Assembly (NCBI GenBank): GCA_026119935.1
Contig: JALRMH010000001.1
Span: forward strand, 2,294,001 to 2,358,000
Direction: 5' to 3'
DNA length: 64,000 bases
Origin: Endothia cerciana
Lineage: Eukaryota > Ascomycota > Sordariomycetes > Diaporthales > Cryphonectriaceae
Below the pieces are notes generated by a model. The model saw only the letters and a program-made list of their open reading frames with translations, was not told the origin of the DNA and made no database searches. Made by a program: the position numbers and the translations under genes. Shown here one piece after another: positions 23,814-33,990 of the stretch; the stretch's first letter is position 1; the number at the start of each line of letters is the position of its first letter.

Positions 23814-25738
23814 TTTACATCAAGTACGGGCAGCTTTCCCAGGTCATGGCTCGCGGCCCCCTGGGCGCGGCTTGCCGGGAGTAGGATATCGAGATAGTTT
23901 GGTACTGTAGTACCAGTTCCATTCCTGTATGATAATGGTCTGGGAAGAAGATTCCTCTTCGATGAGGATCGACAGCCGTGAGCATATTCTACCGGTAGAG
24001 GATGGACGCAGCCCGTCCCTGCTGGCCGAGTGAGTTGAAACGGCTGATCAGACCAGTCCGGCCAGTCCAGGCCCCTGTGCATATGCCTCAGTCACCGCAT
24101 CGATGCGACTTTTTATTTTTTTTTAATTTTTTTAATTTTTTGTATCTAAAGATCCACAGGGTATAACAGCCTCTAGGTTATTCCCCCCCCCCCCCCCCCC
24201 CCCCAAAAAAGATTCAGGGGTCTCCCCAGCCCGCCGCCCGGCGCACGCTACTGTATCACTGCAGCTGTGGGACGGCCCGCAGCGCCCCCATCTCGCCTCG
24301 ATCGATGAGAGAAGCTGAGCTGCGACAAGGGTAGAACCGCCCCCCCCCCCCCAACCGCGGCAAACCCTCTGGGGCGTGTGAGCGACCCACTCCCACCCTC
24401 AACGTCACGTCAAGCCCTCGGTCGGGCCTGTAAGGGGGGACAGGAAAAGACAAACGGAACCCAAGAAGGGGTGGCAAAGCGTGAGGCCAACACATGTGCC
24501 ATGGTACCCCCGCATTGGTCTGGTGATAGGAGTACATAGGTATGCATGCTTCGCGCTCTTCCCCCGTCCTGCTCTCGGTCCGACAAGCAGCCGCTATCGA
24601 GCTCCCCCACCCCCTTCAGGTCATCACCGCATCACGGCCCTTCAGGGCACCTTACCCTCTCGAGATGTTTTTCGTCAGTGGCCATTAAGACACAGTGAAA
24701 CCCTGTCATCCATCACCCAAGCCCCTCCAGGAGCCGGTGTCACTTCCAGTCGACCGCGGTCTGCCGTGTAGATCAGAGGGTGAGGATGAGTGTCGGCGGT
24801 GTGCTGCTGATGGGGGCAAGGAGCCGCCGTATATAAGGCGAGGATATGATAGGTCTACGGGGTAATGGGTGTCGGCCCTCCTCCCTCTCAAGAGTGTCTC
24901 TGGGAGTGCCGTCCACTCTCATACTCGGCAGTCTATATCTTGGGAAGCCTTGTGTCGGATACCTGTGGTACCAGTTCTCTGTCGTCGAGCATGTTGCAGC
25001 AAGCTCAGGTCGTGATACGGAATGTGGAGGTGAAGGCAAGAGGCCCCGCGTTCTCGAGATATACGGAGTTCATGGACTTGTCAGGGGGTCCACCAATAGG
25101 CATGGCAAGATGAGAAACCAGCGCGTTAGATTTGGCTCTGACGTGCGTACTGACAATTCCATGTCAAGAGCTGATACGCCTTTTCATGCTCGAGGCGGCG
25201 GAGCTTCTATGGCTCCTCCGCTGGCATTCGCGTAACCTCCTAGGCTTTGACCCCATTTTGGCCTGAATGAACGGAAACCCCGCTACTCGGCTCGAGAGGC
25301 CGCAAACTCATCCAGCGGTGCGTAATAAACCCTGTAATGCCCTCCTAAACAGCGCAGTCTCATCCCATCCTCGGAAATGACGGAAGGATATGAGCAGCCG
25401 AGTTCTCACTCAGCTCGATGGAAATCAAAACACACTTTTATGTATCGTACATGACGCCAAGAGGCGGCGTGACCAAAGCGGTCAGGTATCTTGCAGGACC
25501 ATTGTGTCCAGGGAATGGTCCAACAGGCTAGGCGTGGCCAAAATCCAGAGAAGACAGGTGAGAGAAAAAGGAAAGGGGGGGGAAGGGTGCAGAAATTGCG
25601 CGAATGAGCCTCCTGCCGGATGAAGCCCGGAGCCGCGTGGAAACCTGGACTCGGTCGCCCGGAAATGTACAGAAAACCGAGGGGCGGGGTCGATCAGAAT
25701 CGCGACAGCCATCCACCGATGTGCATGCAGAGAATTGC
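23814..25738. other. Intergenic, no supported gene
   Basis: Contains T/A-rich strings at about 24112-24145, 22 consecutive C at 24183-24204, another C run near 24340-24352, and TATATAAG at 24830-24837 with no convincing coding region after it. The last part is probably the 3' UTR of the minus-strand gene ending at 25739. Confidence 0.55.
24183..24204. repeat. Poly-C tract (22 bp)
   Basis: An uninterrupted run of C followed by six A; the longest homopolymer seen in the window. Confidence 0.9.
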
Positions 25739-26568
25739 TCAGCACTCGTCGTCGTACTCCTCGCCGGCGTGGGTCTTCTGAGCGGGCTCGGAGAAATAGT
25801 CATTACCAGCAGGGGAAGGATCGTGGTCCCAATTGTTCGACGTGTCGTTGAAACCAGCGGAGGAGGTTTGGGCAGCAGGCTGGTTGAAGGAGAAAGCAGG
25901 ACCGGCATCGGCAGGGGTCACGATCTTGACTTCGTCCTCATCCTCGGGGGTGGCGGCCTGGGCAGACTCCAAAGCAGGAGTCTCGTTGGGGTAGAAGATA
26001 CCCATGGCCCGCTCGTGAGCGGCCATCTTCTCGTGGTCGATAAAGATGCCGTTCTTTGTAGGGGTCATATTCAGGGGAGTCAACTCGTTGTCCCAGTCGT
26101 CGTCGTCAAGGTCGGCATGCAGATCCTCGAGCCTTACAACGCTCTCCTTCAGCTTCTTGCTGGCGGTAGACTTTCCCGTGGACGAAGCTGGCCGCTTGCG
26201 AGAGCCCGTGGTCCGAGGGGTCTTGGGAGTAGATGAGGATGGGGTGGCTGGGTGGGCGCCAACGGCAGAACCCTTGCCCTGTCTCATGTTCTCAGCATCT
26301 TTCTTGATGGCTCGGAACTGGAACTGGATCCCGTCGGGAGTCGAGTCTCCAAAGTACTTGTGAATCTCTGGTGTTCGAAGAAGAAGGTTAGCTTACCGCG
26401 TTGTGGTTGAAGCTGGCCGGGTCCTCGCCGCGGCGGACCATGGCCTGGATCTCCTTTCCATTCTTTTTGACCGGGCGGAAGAAGTGTTCAATGCCATAGT
26501 CGCTCCAGTCAGAACCAAAGTGTTTGGCAATTTCTGAACAAGTCAGAACCAGCGTTGGCCTACTAAAT

Positions 26569-26633
<65 letters not shown>

Positions 26634-26807
26634 GAAGGAAGGCGGGGGAAAGCAACAGATGTGGCTGAGATGGGTAGAACGGGCAGAAGATTGAAGGCAT
26701 GTGGTTTTGGTCTTACCCTTGTAGTTGAGCTTCAGCTCAGGATGAGCGGCGATCACAGAGGTGAGCAGGCGGAGCTGACCCTCGTAGGTTCTGAAGTTGG
26801 CAACCAT
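25739..26807 (-). CDS. Putative nuclear/DNA-binding protein with duplicated alternative exons
   Basis: The long form joins exon 26807-26717 to exon 26367-25739 (239 residues) with donor GTAAGA and acceptor CAG, phase 1. The start region (TYEGQLRLLTSVIAAHPELK) and the continuation NYKEIHKYFGDSTPDGIQ then FQFRAIKK form a small helical domain like those of fungal Myb/SANT- or HTH-like proteins. The C-terminal half is Ser/Thr/Pro-rich with basic patches (SRKRPAS, SKKLK) that could be nuclear signals, then an acidic stretch, ending GEEYDDEC. A second, homologous exon lies between the two (26533-26388, separate entry) with the same acceptor phase. I know of no assigned function; a DNA-binding role is inferred from domain shape only. 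Confidence 0.7.
26388..26533 (-). other. Alternative (duplicated) exon of the preceding gene
   Basis: CAG acceptor before 26533, phase 1 like the long-form exon. It codes EIAKHFGSDWSDYGIEHFF then RPVKKNGKEIQ, clearly related to EIHKYFGDSTPDGIQFQF then RAIKK in the next exon. Read through, it ends at TAA 26390-26388 and gives a 78-residue short protein when joined to exon 1. A GTAAGC donor after 26397 would also permit splicing on to the next exon through a less usual GAG acceptor (exon from 26365), giving about 284 residues with both copies. Confidence 0.6.
26569..26633. repeat. Palindromic microsatellite (AC)11(AT)11(GT)10.5
   Basis: 65 bp built of three equal dinucleotide blocks. The AC block is the reverse complement of the GT block and the AT block is self-complementary, so the whole can fold into one hairpin. 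It lies in the intron between exon 1 and the alternative exon of the minus-strand gene. Confidence 0.95.
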
Positions 26808-28096
26808 GATGTCTAGGCGGAGAGACGTTGGTCAGTGGACGCAACGTGAGCATGTCTGGACAGTGGCGAACCTATTGAGGCAAAGTTGTCGAAAGGTGTG
26901 TATGTGGCTAACGGCTTGTCAGATGGATCTTCTGTCCGCCTTGTAGGGCCCCGCTTAGTCTCCGTATTGAAGAAGTGAGGTAGGGAAGATCAGTTGGTGA
27001 GTCTAGCTGGGGTTGGGTGACGAGGAGGGGGAGAGGGCGATTGAAGGCCATCAAGTCCGTATTGAGGAAGTGGTGAGGAATAGGATGCAGGAGTGCTTGC
27101 TTCTGATCTTGGGGGGAAGTGCAACGTTTCCAGCAGCGATGCAGTTCGAAGACAATCCGATGGAAGGCAGATATCGATCGAAGGCAGATTGCTTGGGTGC
27201 CTGCCGTGGGGTATCTATCAGCAGGGGTCGGAGAACTCACTTTCTGAGATGGGTTGTGCAGTCAGGTAAGGCAAGATTGCAGATATGATGCAAGGCGGAC
27301 CGTGTTGTGGAGATGTGAGGTCGATCTGAGACTCGCCCTCCTGCGTTTGAATGGTAAATATGAAGTGAAGAAAGACGCGAGGACTCGTAAACAGGATCGC
27401 CGTTGATGTCGGTCTCCAGCGCACTCCGCAGTAAATAGTAGCCGGGCTTGACGAGCTCGCAAAGCGCAGCAGGTGCTCGAGGGGGTGAGATCTTGGCGAT
27501 TGATCTGATGAGCCCTTGAACAATGGTCGGAAAGGTTTTGAGGGGAAAGGAAGTGGTCAACGGACGAGTTTGTCGAGGGGAAAGTGTCAAGCTAGCCTGG
27601 AGAGAAAGTTCGAGGTCGAGGTTGACTCCGGGGGTTCTGTGTGGATTGGTAAAGTACTGATAGGGAGGTACTTCCAGGGTTGGCACAACAACCCCCCAAC
27701 GTCGTCGCAGCCCCACCGCGAGAGGACGCTTTGAGTTCAGCAAAATTCAAGCACGTTCTGTCTTGGCCAGCACGACTTCCTCGAGACTCCAGAAGCCTCA
27801 AACCAGTCTACAATTAAGAATCACTGAGGTGGCTGGTTGTCTTGCGGTATCAACGCTTAACGGCCTGAGCGGCCAAGGGGAGCAAAATTGTCTGTAACGC
27901 CTCAAATGAGGAGACGGGCAGAAGCAAACGGACAGATGATGGAGAAACAGGATCCGGGCAGAAAGTACGCATCAGGGCCGACCGATCCGCAACCACCGCT
28001 GGAGAAGAAGTAGCAGTTGTCAACAGATTGCTGGTATCGCTAGATCTATGTATAGTATAGAACACCCAGGGGACACCGTGTTCCCCATCCCCTTAC
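26808..28096. other. Promoter/leader region of the duplicated-exon gene
   Basis: No supported gene. The interval includes related short words (cgaaggcagat-like, near 27166-27190) and a 168-codon minus frame at 27237-27743 without a recognisable domain. It separates two minus-strand genes. Confidence 0.5.
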
Positions 28097-29091
28097 TTAT
28101 TGCAACGACTTCTCAAATGGTGTCCTGCGGCCGCTCACCATGGCACTACCGTTTGTGGCCGGGAGGGGCAGGACCGTCTTCTTCTCCATAATTGGGTTCA
28201 TGGGCAACGTGCCGTCGTCCTTCAGCTTGTGGTCCCCGTTCCCGTACATCAGGTACTGGATCCCCAGGAAGCAGTCGCAGCCCGCCTGGAATATACCACA
28301 CAGTTTGAAAGCCCACGGGATCTCGGTCGTCGAGGTGAAGAACCAGAACATCTTCATGGCGTCGCCAGCCAGCCAGCTAGCCAGGACCGACACCCGGAAG
28401 CCCTTGCAGGATTGTGAGCGGGCGTTGGCAAAGATCTGAGGCAGCGGGAGCGTCGCCTCGACGGAGAGGCCGACGTAGCCCAACAGGACCGAGTACATGG
28501 CGTAGATGCCGGCGAAGGGTGCGAGGATGAGTTCGAGCGCGGTGAGGATGATGAAGAGGTACAGCAAGAACTGCCAGTACCTAGAGCACAAGTCAGCACG
28601 ACGTGCCCGAGGTCTTTCAGGGGTTCATTCGCCACGTACGGTTTCGGTGACCTCCACTGCCAGAACTGATATGGTCTGCGTCTTTCCCAGAGCCCATCTC
28701 TTGACGCGCCCGCGAAGGGCAGAGCAGCATCACCGCCCTTAGAGGCAGGCCCCAGCCGGTGGTCCAGCGCGATTTTGAGCAGCAGGAGCTGCATTATCAC
28801 CATGAGGAAGGACTGTATCAGCAGGGCGCTGTCGAATCGGGCACCGGGGTAGTAGAAGATCCTGTCGGCGTCGAATTGTCAGCAGGGGACAGGCATTGAG
28901 CGCGGACCGTACGAGATTCCGCCGTACCTGAAAAAGGAGGCCACCAGCATAATGAGCGGTATGTCCAGGGAGAAGCCCGCGCTTGACTTGTTCCGGTGCA
29001 TCGAGAGTGCCTGATCACTGTACGACAGGATGGGCGACATGATCAGGAAGAGGGGGGCACAATAGCCCGCGAAAGAGGTGAGCCATCGCAT
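28097..29091 (-). CDS. PQ-loop repeat membrane protein (SLC66/PQLC1-like)
   Basis: Three exons, 29091-28928, 28861-28640 and 28580-28097, phases 2 and 2, give 289 residues. The start MRWLTSFAGYCAPLFLIMSP leads into a first PQ-loop half with SYSDQALSMHRNKSSAGFS and hydrophobic helices; the second half has YVGLSVEATLPLPQIFANAR, the characteristic PQ motif. About seven membrane helices can be seen, separated by a basic cytosolic loop (RRRPYQFWQWRSPKP). The family contains lysosomal/vacuolar amino-acid carriers and, in yeast, the Golgi/endosomal protein Any1, which influences phospholipid asymmetry. The long central loop and length near 290 resemble the PQLC1/Any1 group more than Ypq-type transporters. 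Substrate unknown. Confidence 0.82.
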
Positions 29092-30910
29092 CGTGAAATA
29101 CCCACACGGCGCTTCTTCGAAAAGGGGCAGCGAACGCGGTCGCGACAGAGATCGGTGGAGGATAGCGCTTCTCGATGGGACCGAAAAAAAAGCAAACAAG
29201 CAAACACAACAAGAAACACAACGCGTTTATGGCAATGACGTTGCCGTCGAAGGTGTCTGAGGGGCAGAATAGCGAAGGTGGAGGTTGAAGACAACTCGGG
29301 AGCGCGCGAAGACTTCAATTCGGCCTGTGTCAAGAAAGGCCCGTGGTCCACTTTTAGTACAGCGCGGCACATTACTGCAGCAAGGCGGATCGTTGACGAG
29401 GGCCTAAGCATTAGGGGCCACGGGCAGTGCCAAGGCCCGCGGGTCGTCAGCAACACGTTGACAGGGCACGGTCCTGCTGCTGCGCTGTGGTAATTTTTAG
29501 ACGTGCCACAGCGGCTGACGTTGGGGGCCAAAACCGAGAGAACCCATGCCAACCTCGCGACAACGCCAGTTCACCTTCTTGGACTGATTGTGGGACAACA
29601 CAAGCCGTTGACATGGCTTGTTCTATGCCGCCAAGATCACGCTGCGTTCCTGGATTCTCAACGGCGCCGACCTTGTGGTCATCTTGGTCCCATGCTTGAC
29701 AATCCCGCTCGCACGAAACCGTCTCCCGTCAGCGGCCCATCCATCAATGATAAGACCAGATACCGTCACCTCGTCATTCTTGCCTATTTTCGAGCTGTTG
29801 GCAGCGACCGACGCACTTCTGGTTCAGGGTATACACAGCTGTGGATGTCGTCGGCGACGAAAGTCCCTGCACAGAGACAGATGCGCCCTACCAGCGTTTT
29901 GCCCATCTGCTTGACCTGGCTGAAGTACCGTGGTCGAAGCTTTCGTTCTCCTTACTGAGGCTGCTTGCTTCCATGGGTGCCATCATGCTGCCGCGGAGAT
30001 GGAATCTCAAGATGAGTTCCGTCTCAGGACGGGTTGTCTGACTTCTGGCTTTGCCGTCAAAGACCAGGGTTTTCGATGAGGGCTCAAAAGGCGTCTGTTT
30101 CGGTCGCCCACAGCAGGATTGCCTCAGTTCGCCGAGCTATGGCCTCCAGAACAAAATATGAGGACATTGGGACTGGACCACCGGTCTAAAGTTTCGCGAG
30201 TATCCACCAGAACAAGGACTCCATGGAAAGTTCATTCAGGTTTGTATTCGACATATCGGCATTCGTCTGTGAGAGATAATGAAGAGGGCTATCAAGATGA
30301 TCCAAGGCCCAACTTGTTCCATAGATGCCTACTCCGCCTCTTCAGGTTCTGCTTCTCGGGTTCCTGCATCTTTCTTTCAACATAGCCTTCTTCTTTGGTT
30401 TGAGCATGACTCTTTGTTTGTGTGCAGGCTTGGGTGGCATGCATGCACGAGAGAATGGACACGAGGTCTGTTTGGGTTCTTTCGGCCTCCAAGATCAACA
30501 GAGCCGACCTCAAAGGTAGACAGCCGCCCTGTCAGGGTGACCAGACATCGGGCCCAAATAGGATAAATTCCTCAGACCATTCTCTCTATTCTGGACCACC
30601 ATCAGCTACCTCTTTCCTTCGTCATCCTTCCTCAACTCCCCCTTCTCCTGACATTTTCCCACTCTTGCGAAGACCGAACTGCACATTCCTGGGAAGACCT
30701 GCTGTGGCAACGGCACGGGGGTCACATGTATCGTGCCATCCACGTGCAGGTAACCTATCTATCGTTCACTGACGATATTCACCGTAGCCACTCACTGCAG
30801 CCACCTCTATGTAAGAGTGGCCGTTTTAGCTAGCTAGATTGCAGAGAATCAGACAACCTGACACACTCTTTCGAGACCCTAACTACACTTCCACCACCTT
30901 CGTACCCATC
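29092..30910. other. Intergenic, start of accessory-looking stretch
   Basis: No recognised gene. Frames of 90-150 codons (29503-29958, 29618-29914) overlap one another and show no domain. Base composition appears less GC-rich than in the flanking housekeeping genes. Confidence 0.5.
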
Positions 30911-33110
30911 ATGGTGACCCCAAAACTCCTGACGAAGGCTCTCAACAGCCTCTGTTCCAAGGATCAGCTCGGTCTGCTTGACGTGGTAGATCGCCTATGC
31001 TCACACGGCATTAGTGAGATCACCTCCCTTCCCCAAATCATCGTTTGCGGGGACCAGTCCTCTGGCAAGTCATCAGTCCTTGAGACCATCTCCCATCCCT
31101 TTTCCCGTCCAGAGCAACGTCTGCACCCGTTTCCCCACCGAACTTGCTCTCCGTCGTGCTCCCAACAATAGCTCGAGTGTTTCCATTGTACCTCATCCCT
31201 CCCGCAGTGAGGATGAGAGGAAGGCTCTGGAGGACTTCCGTCAGGAGCTTGAGGGATTTGGACGTCTTCCCGATACTGTCGAAGATGCCAAGATTGCCAT
31301 GAGCATTCACAATCACGGCAAGACGTTCTATAAGGACCTGCGGAAGATTGAGATTGCCGGTCCCGACTGGTTTCCCCTGGCCATTGTGGATCTGCCGGGT
31401 CTCATCCAGTCAGGGACCAAGAGTCAGACTGCTACTGATGTGAAGTTGGTTCAGGTTGTCGTGAAGGAGTACGGTAAGTTATCCTCGTGCATCTGCGCTA
31501 CCGAGAGAGCAGTTTCCCCTGATTTGTGCGCAGTGAAAGAGCGGAGAAGAAGTATCATTCTAACGATGATCTCTGCGAAGAATGACCTTGCAAACCAGAT
31601 CGTGTTAAAACTTGCGAGAGTGGCTGATCCCAATGGCAACCGTACCATGGATGAGTTCTTCCCAGGCGTGGAAAATCAAGAGGGCTGGCTCATCTAACAT
31701 AGACTGCATAGGGGTCATCACCAAGCCTGAGACACTCGTTCCTGGATCCGCAGCGAGGCGCTCTACGCTTCTCTGGCCAGAAATGAAGAAATCGAATTCC
31801 GCCTTGGTTGGCACGTCCTCAAGAACATGGACACCGAGAAGGGCCTTGCCACTCTTGCCAAGCGCGATACCGACGAGAAGCTGTTCTTCTCTCAGGGTGT
31901 CTGGGAGCAGATTCCGAGTCATCTGCTCGGCATCACCGAGCTGAAGGGTCGCCTCAACAAAGTAGAGACGAGCAATATTGCCTGGGAGCTGCCAAATGTC
32001 ATCGACGAGATGAGCTCGAAGCCCAGGCAATGCCACGAGCAGCTCGGAAAATCGGGCCAGCCCCGCGTTCAGATGAACGAGCAGCTCGTGTACCTCCTTC
32101 AAGTCAGCCAGTCGTTCCAGACCTTGGTCAAGGCTTCCGTGGACGGCACATACAACGATCCTTTCTTGGTAGACCCAAAAACCGACACGGGCTACAAGCA
32201 GCGCATTCGAGCTGTGGTCCAGAATCTCAATCGGGATTTTTTCCAAGGACATATCCGAGCATGGTCACTACCGTCAAATTACCCCAGGCGCTGCAGCTAC
32301 TGCAAATCAGCCTGCGGAGGGCGTCATTGAGATCAGTCGTGACGACTTCGTCGACCATATAGGGGCGCTGATGCGACGCACTCGTGGTCGAGAGCTGCCC
32401 TGCACCTTCAGCCCCATGATCGTTGCCAATCTCCTTCAGGAGCAATGCCGTCCCTGGGAAGCCATTCTGCAGGTCCACGTCGAGAATGTCTGGGTTGCAG
32501 CCAAGGAGTTCCTTGAGATTGTCTGCGCCCACATCGCCGACGACACAACCTTTAGGTATCTCTTGTCTGAGATCATCCAGCCCGCGCTGAACGACCTTAT
32601 GGACTCGATAAATAGCAAGGCCAAGGAGCTGCCGCAGCCTCACACAAAGGGCCACCCCACCACGTACAATCAGCAGTTCTTCACGGCGTTTCAAGCATCA
32701 CGAGAGAACCGCCGCAGAGACGAAGTCGCCGAGACTCTGAAGCACGGACTCAACATCTCGGCTGACGAATGTGGTTCCACAGACTACAAACATGATGAGC
32801 CCGTGAATATGGTACAGCTAGCTGACTCACTCGCAAAGCGCAGTGATCCCGACATGGACTGCTACGCCGCCTCTGAAGCACTGGACTGCATGGAGGCATA
32901 CTACAAGGTAATCACTCTTCCCTCTACAAGCCATCATGAACTGCTCTGATCGTGTCATAAGTTGCCATCAAGCGTTTCATCGAAGATGTCTCCGTACATG
33001 AGCTCGTAGACTTCATTGCCGGCAAGCCGGAAGACCACAAGGTCCAGCACGAGCAGCTGAAGAAGCGGGCTGAAGTTCTGAGCAAGGCCTCTGACTATTG
33101 CAAGCGTTTT
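30911..33110 (+). pseudogene. Dynamin-like GTPase pseudogene (fungal Mx-like family)
   Basis: The order of a fungal dynamin-like GTPase is intact but the frame is not. From ATG 30911 the protein reads to the P-loop GDQSSGKSSVLETIS. The frame then shifts near 31095 before IPFPVQSNVCTRFPTELALR. The G3 motif DLPG (near 31395) is present, with a normal intron at about 31475-31531. RSIILTMISAKNDLANQIV follows. The next intron has lost its expected donor near 31650. GVITKPETL carries TKPE in place of the usual G4 TKPD. Further shifts lie near 31745, 32257 and at the intron ending near 32961. The stalk region runs to about 32905 and the GTPase effector-like end stops in a T/G tract after DYCKRFF at about 33110. 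Intact relatives act in membrane remodelling. This copy is unlikely to make a full product. Confidence 0.75.
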
Positions 33111-33990
33111 TTTGTTGTTGGTTTTTTTTTTGGGGGGGGGGGGGGCGCGCCTTGGCGGCGAAGTCTGATAGCTCTTGCTGCCAAAAAAACCTCTGAGGCC
33201 TGGACGGTTGACGTGATTCTTAGATCTCGACTTCGACCCTGAGTTTGCTTCAGATGCCACCGTGCTCGTGAGTGGACGGACACCGGAGCGCAATTGACGA
33301 CCTAAAGGGACAAAGGGCTGCGTGTGGTTCGCGACCTCCGAGCTCACCGGCCGGCATTGCGAGTGAACGAGACGATGGATCAAGGATGGCGGTGGGTCTG
33401 GCTCCGCATTCGAGAGCGCGATGACTAGACGCCGAAAGCTGTGATGATGTCGCGAGATGGTCGGCAGTTCCTGGCGGTGAGGCTTACCTACAATTGCGGA
33501 GCGGATAAGTGTGAGACTCGGGTTCAACATGATACCAAAAAGACAGGTTAATTCCCCCAAATGGCCTCGGGTCAAATGGTGAAAGCCGGGATTTCTGTAA
33601 CTCAACTCGTCAATGCACTTCGCCTTGTCTGCATAGCATCCGCATCAAAGACAGCTGCGGCAGCGTCTCGTACCCTGCGATTCGCGTTGCATCCCTTTGT
33701 TGCCCTTCCAGAAAATACAGCCGGAAACGTCTAGCACTAGATAATCTTCCAAGGGAAAACAGGTTTTCACATGTATTATACTGTATCCTGACCCCATTGG
33801 GGGCAGTGCCTCTCATTGTGCGCCTTGACCTCAAACCTCGCATAGGCTCGGGAGCTATAACCAGCAGCTGACCTGAACTTCAAAACCTTCTGGGCATTGC
33901 AAGGACTAACAATCTCCATTCCGTCTCACAGCAATAGACCATTCGATCGATTTTCTGGCCGAGATATAGGACCGTACTGACAAGATCACT
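33111..33990. other. Intergenic between dynamin pseudogene and kinase
   Basis: Starts with a T/G homopolymer string (33107-33144) that adjoins the point where dynamin similarity ends. No gene is seen after it. The last part is presumably the promoter of the kinase. Confidence 0.5.

Noticed and set aside
27237..27743. 168-codon minus frame upstream of the duplicated-exon gene
   Set aside because: No domain, and in the position expected for a promoter or leader.
30911..33110. RIP (repeat-induced point mutation) as cause of the dynamin decay
   Set aside because: Damage is by small indels and a lost splice donor; there is no visible excess of C-to-T or G-to-A stops and GC stays moderate.
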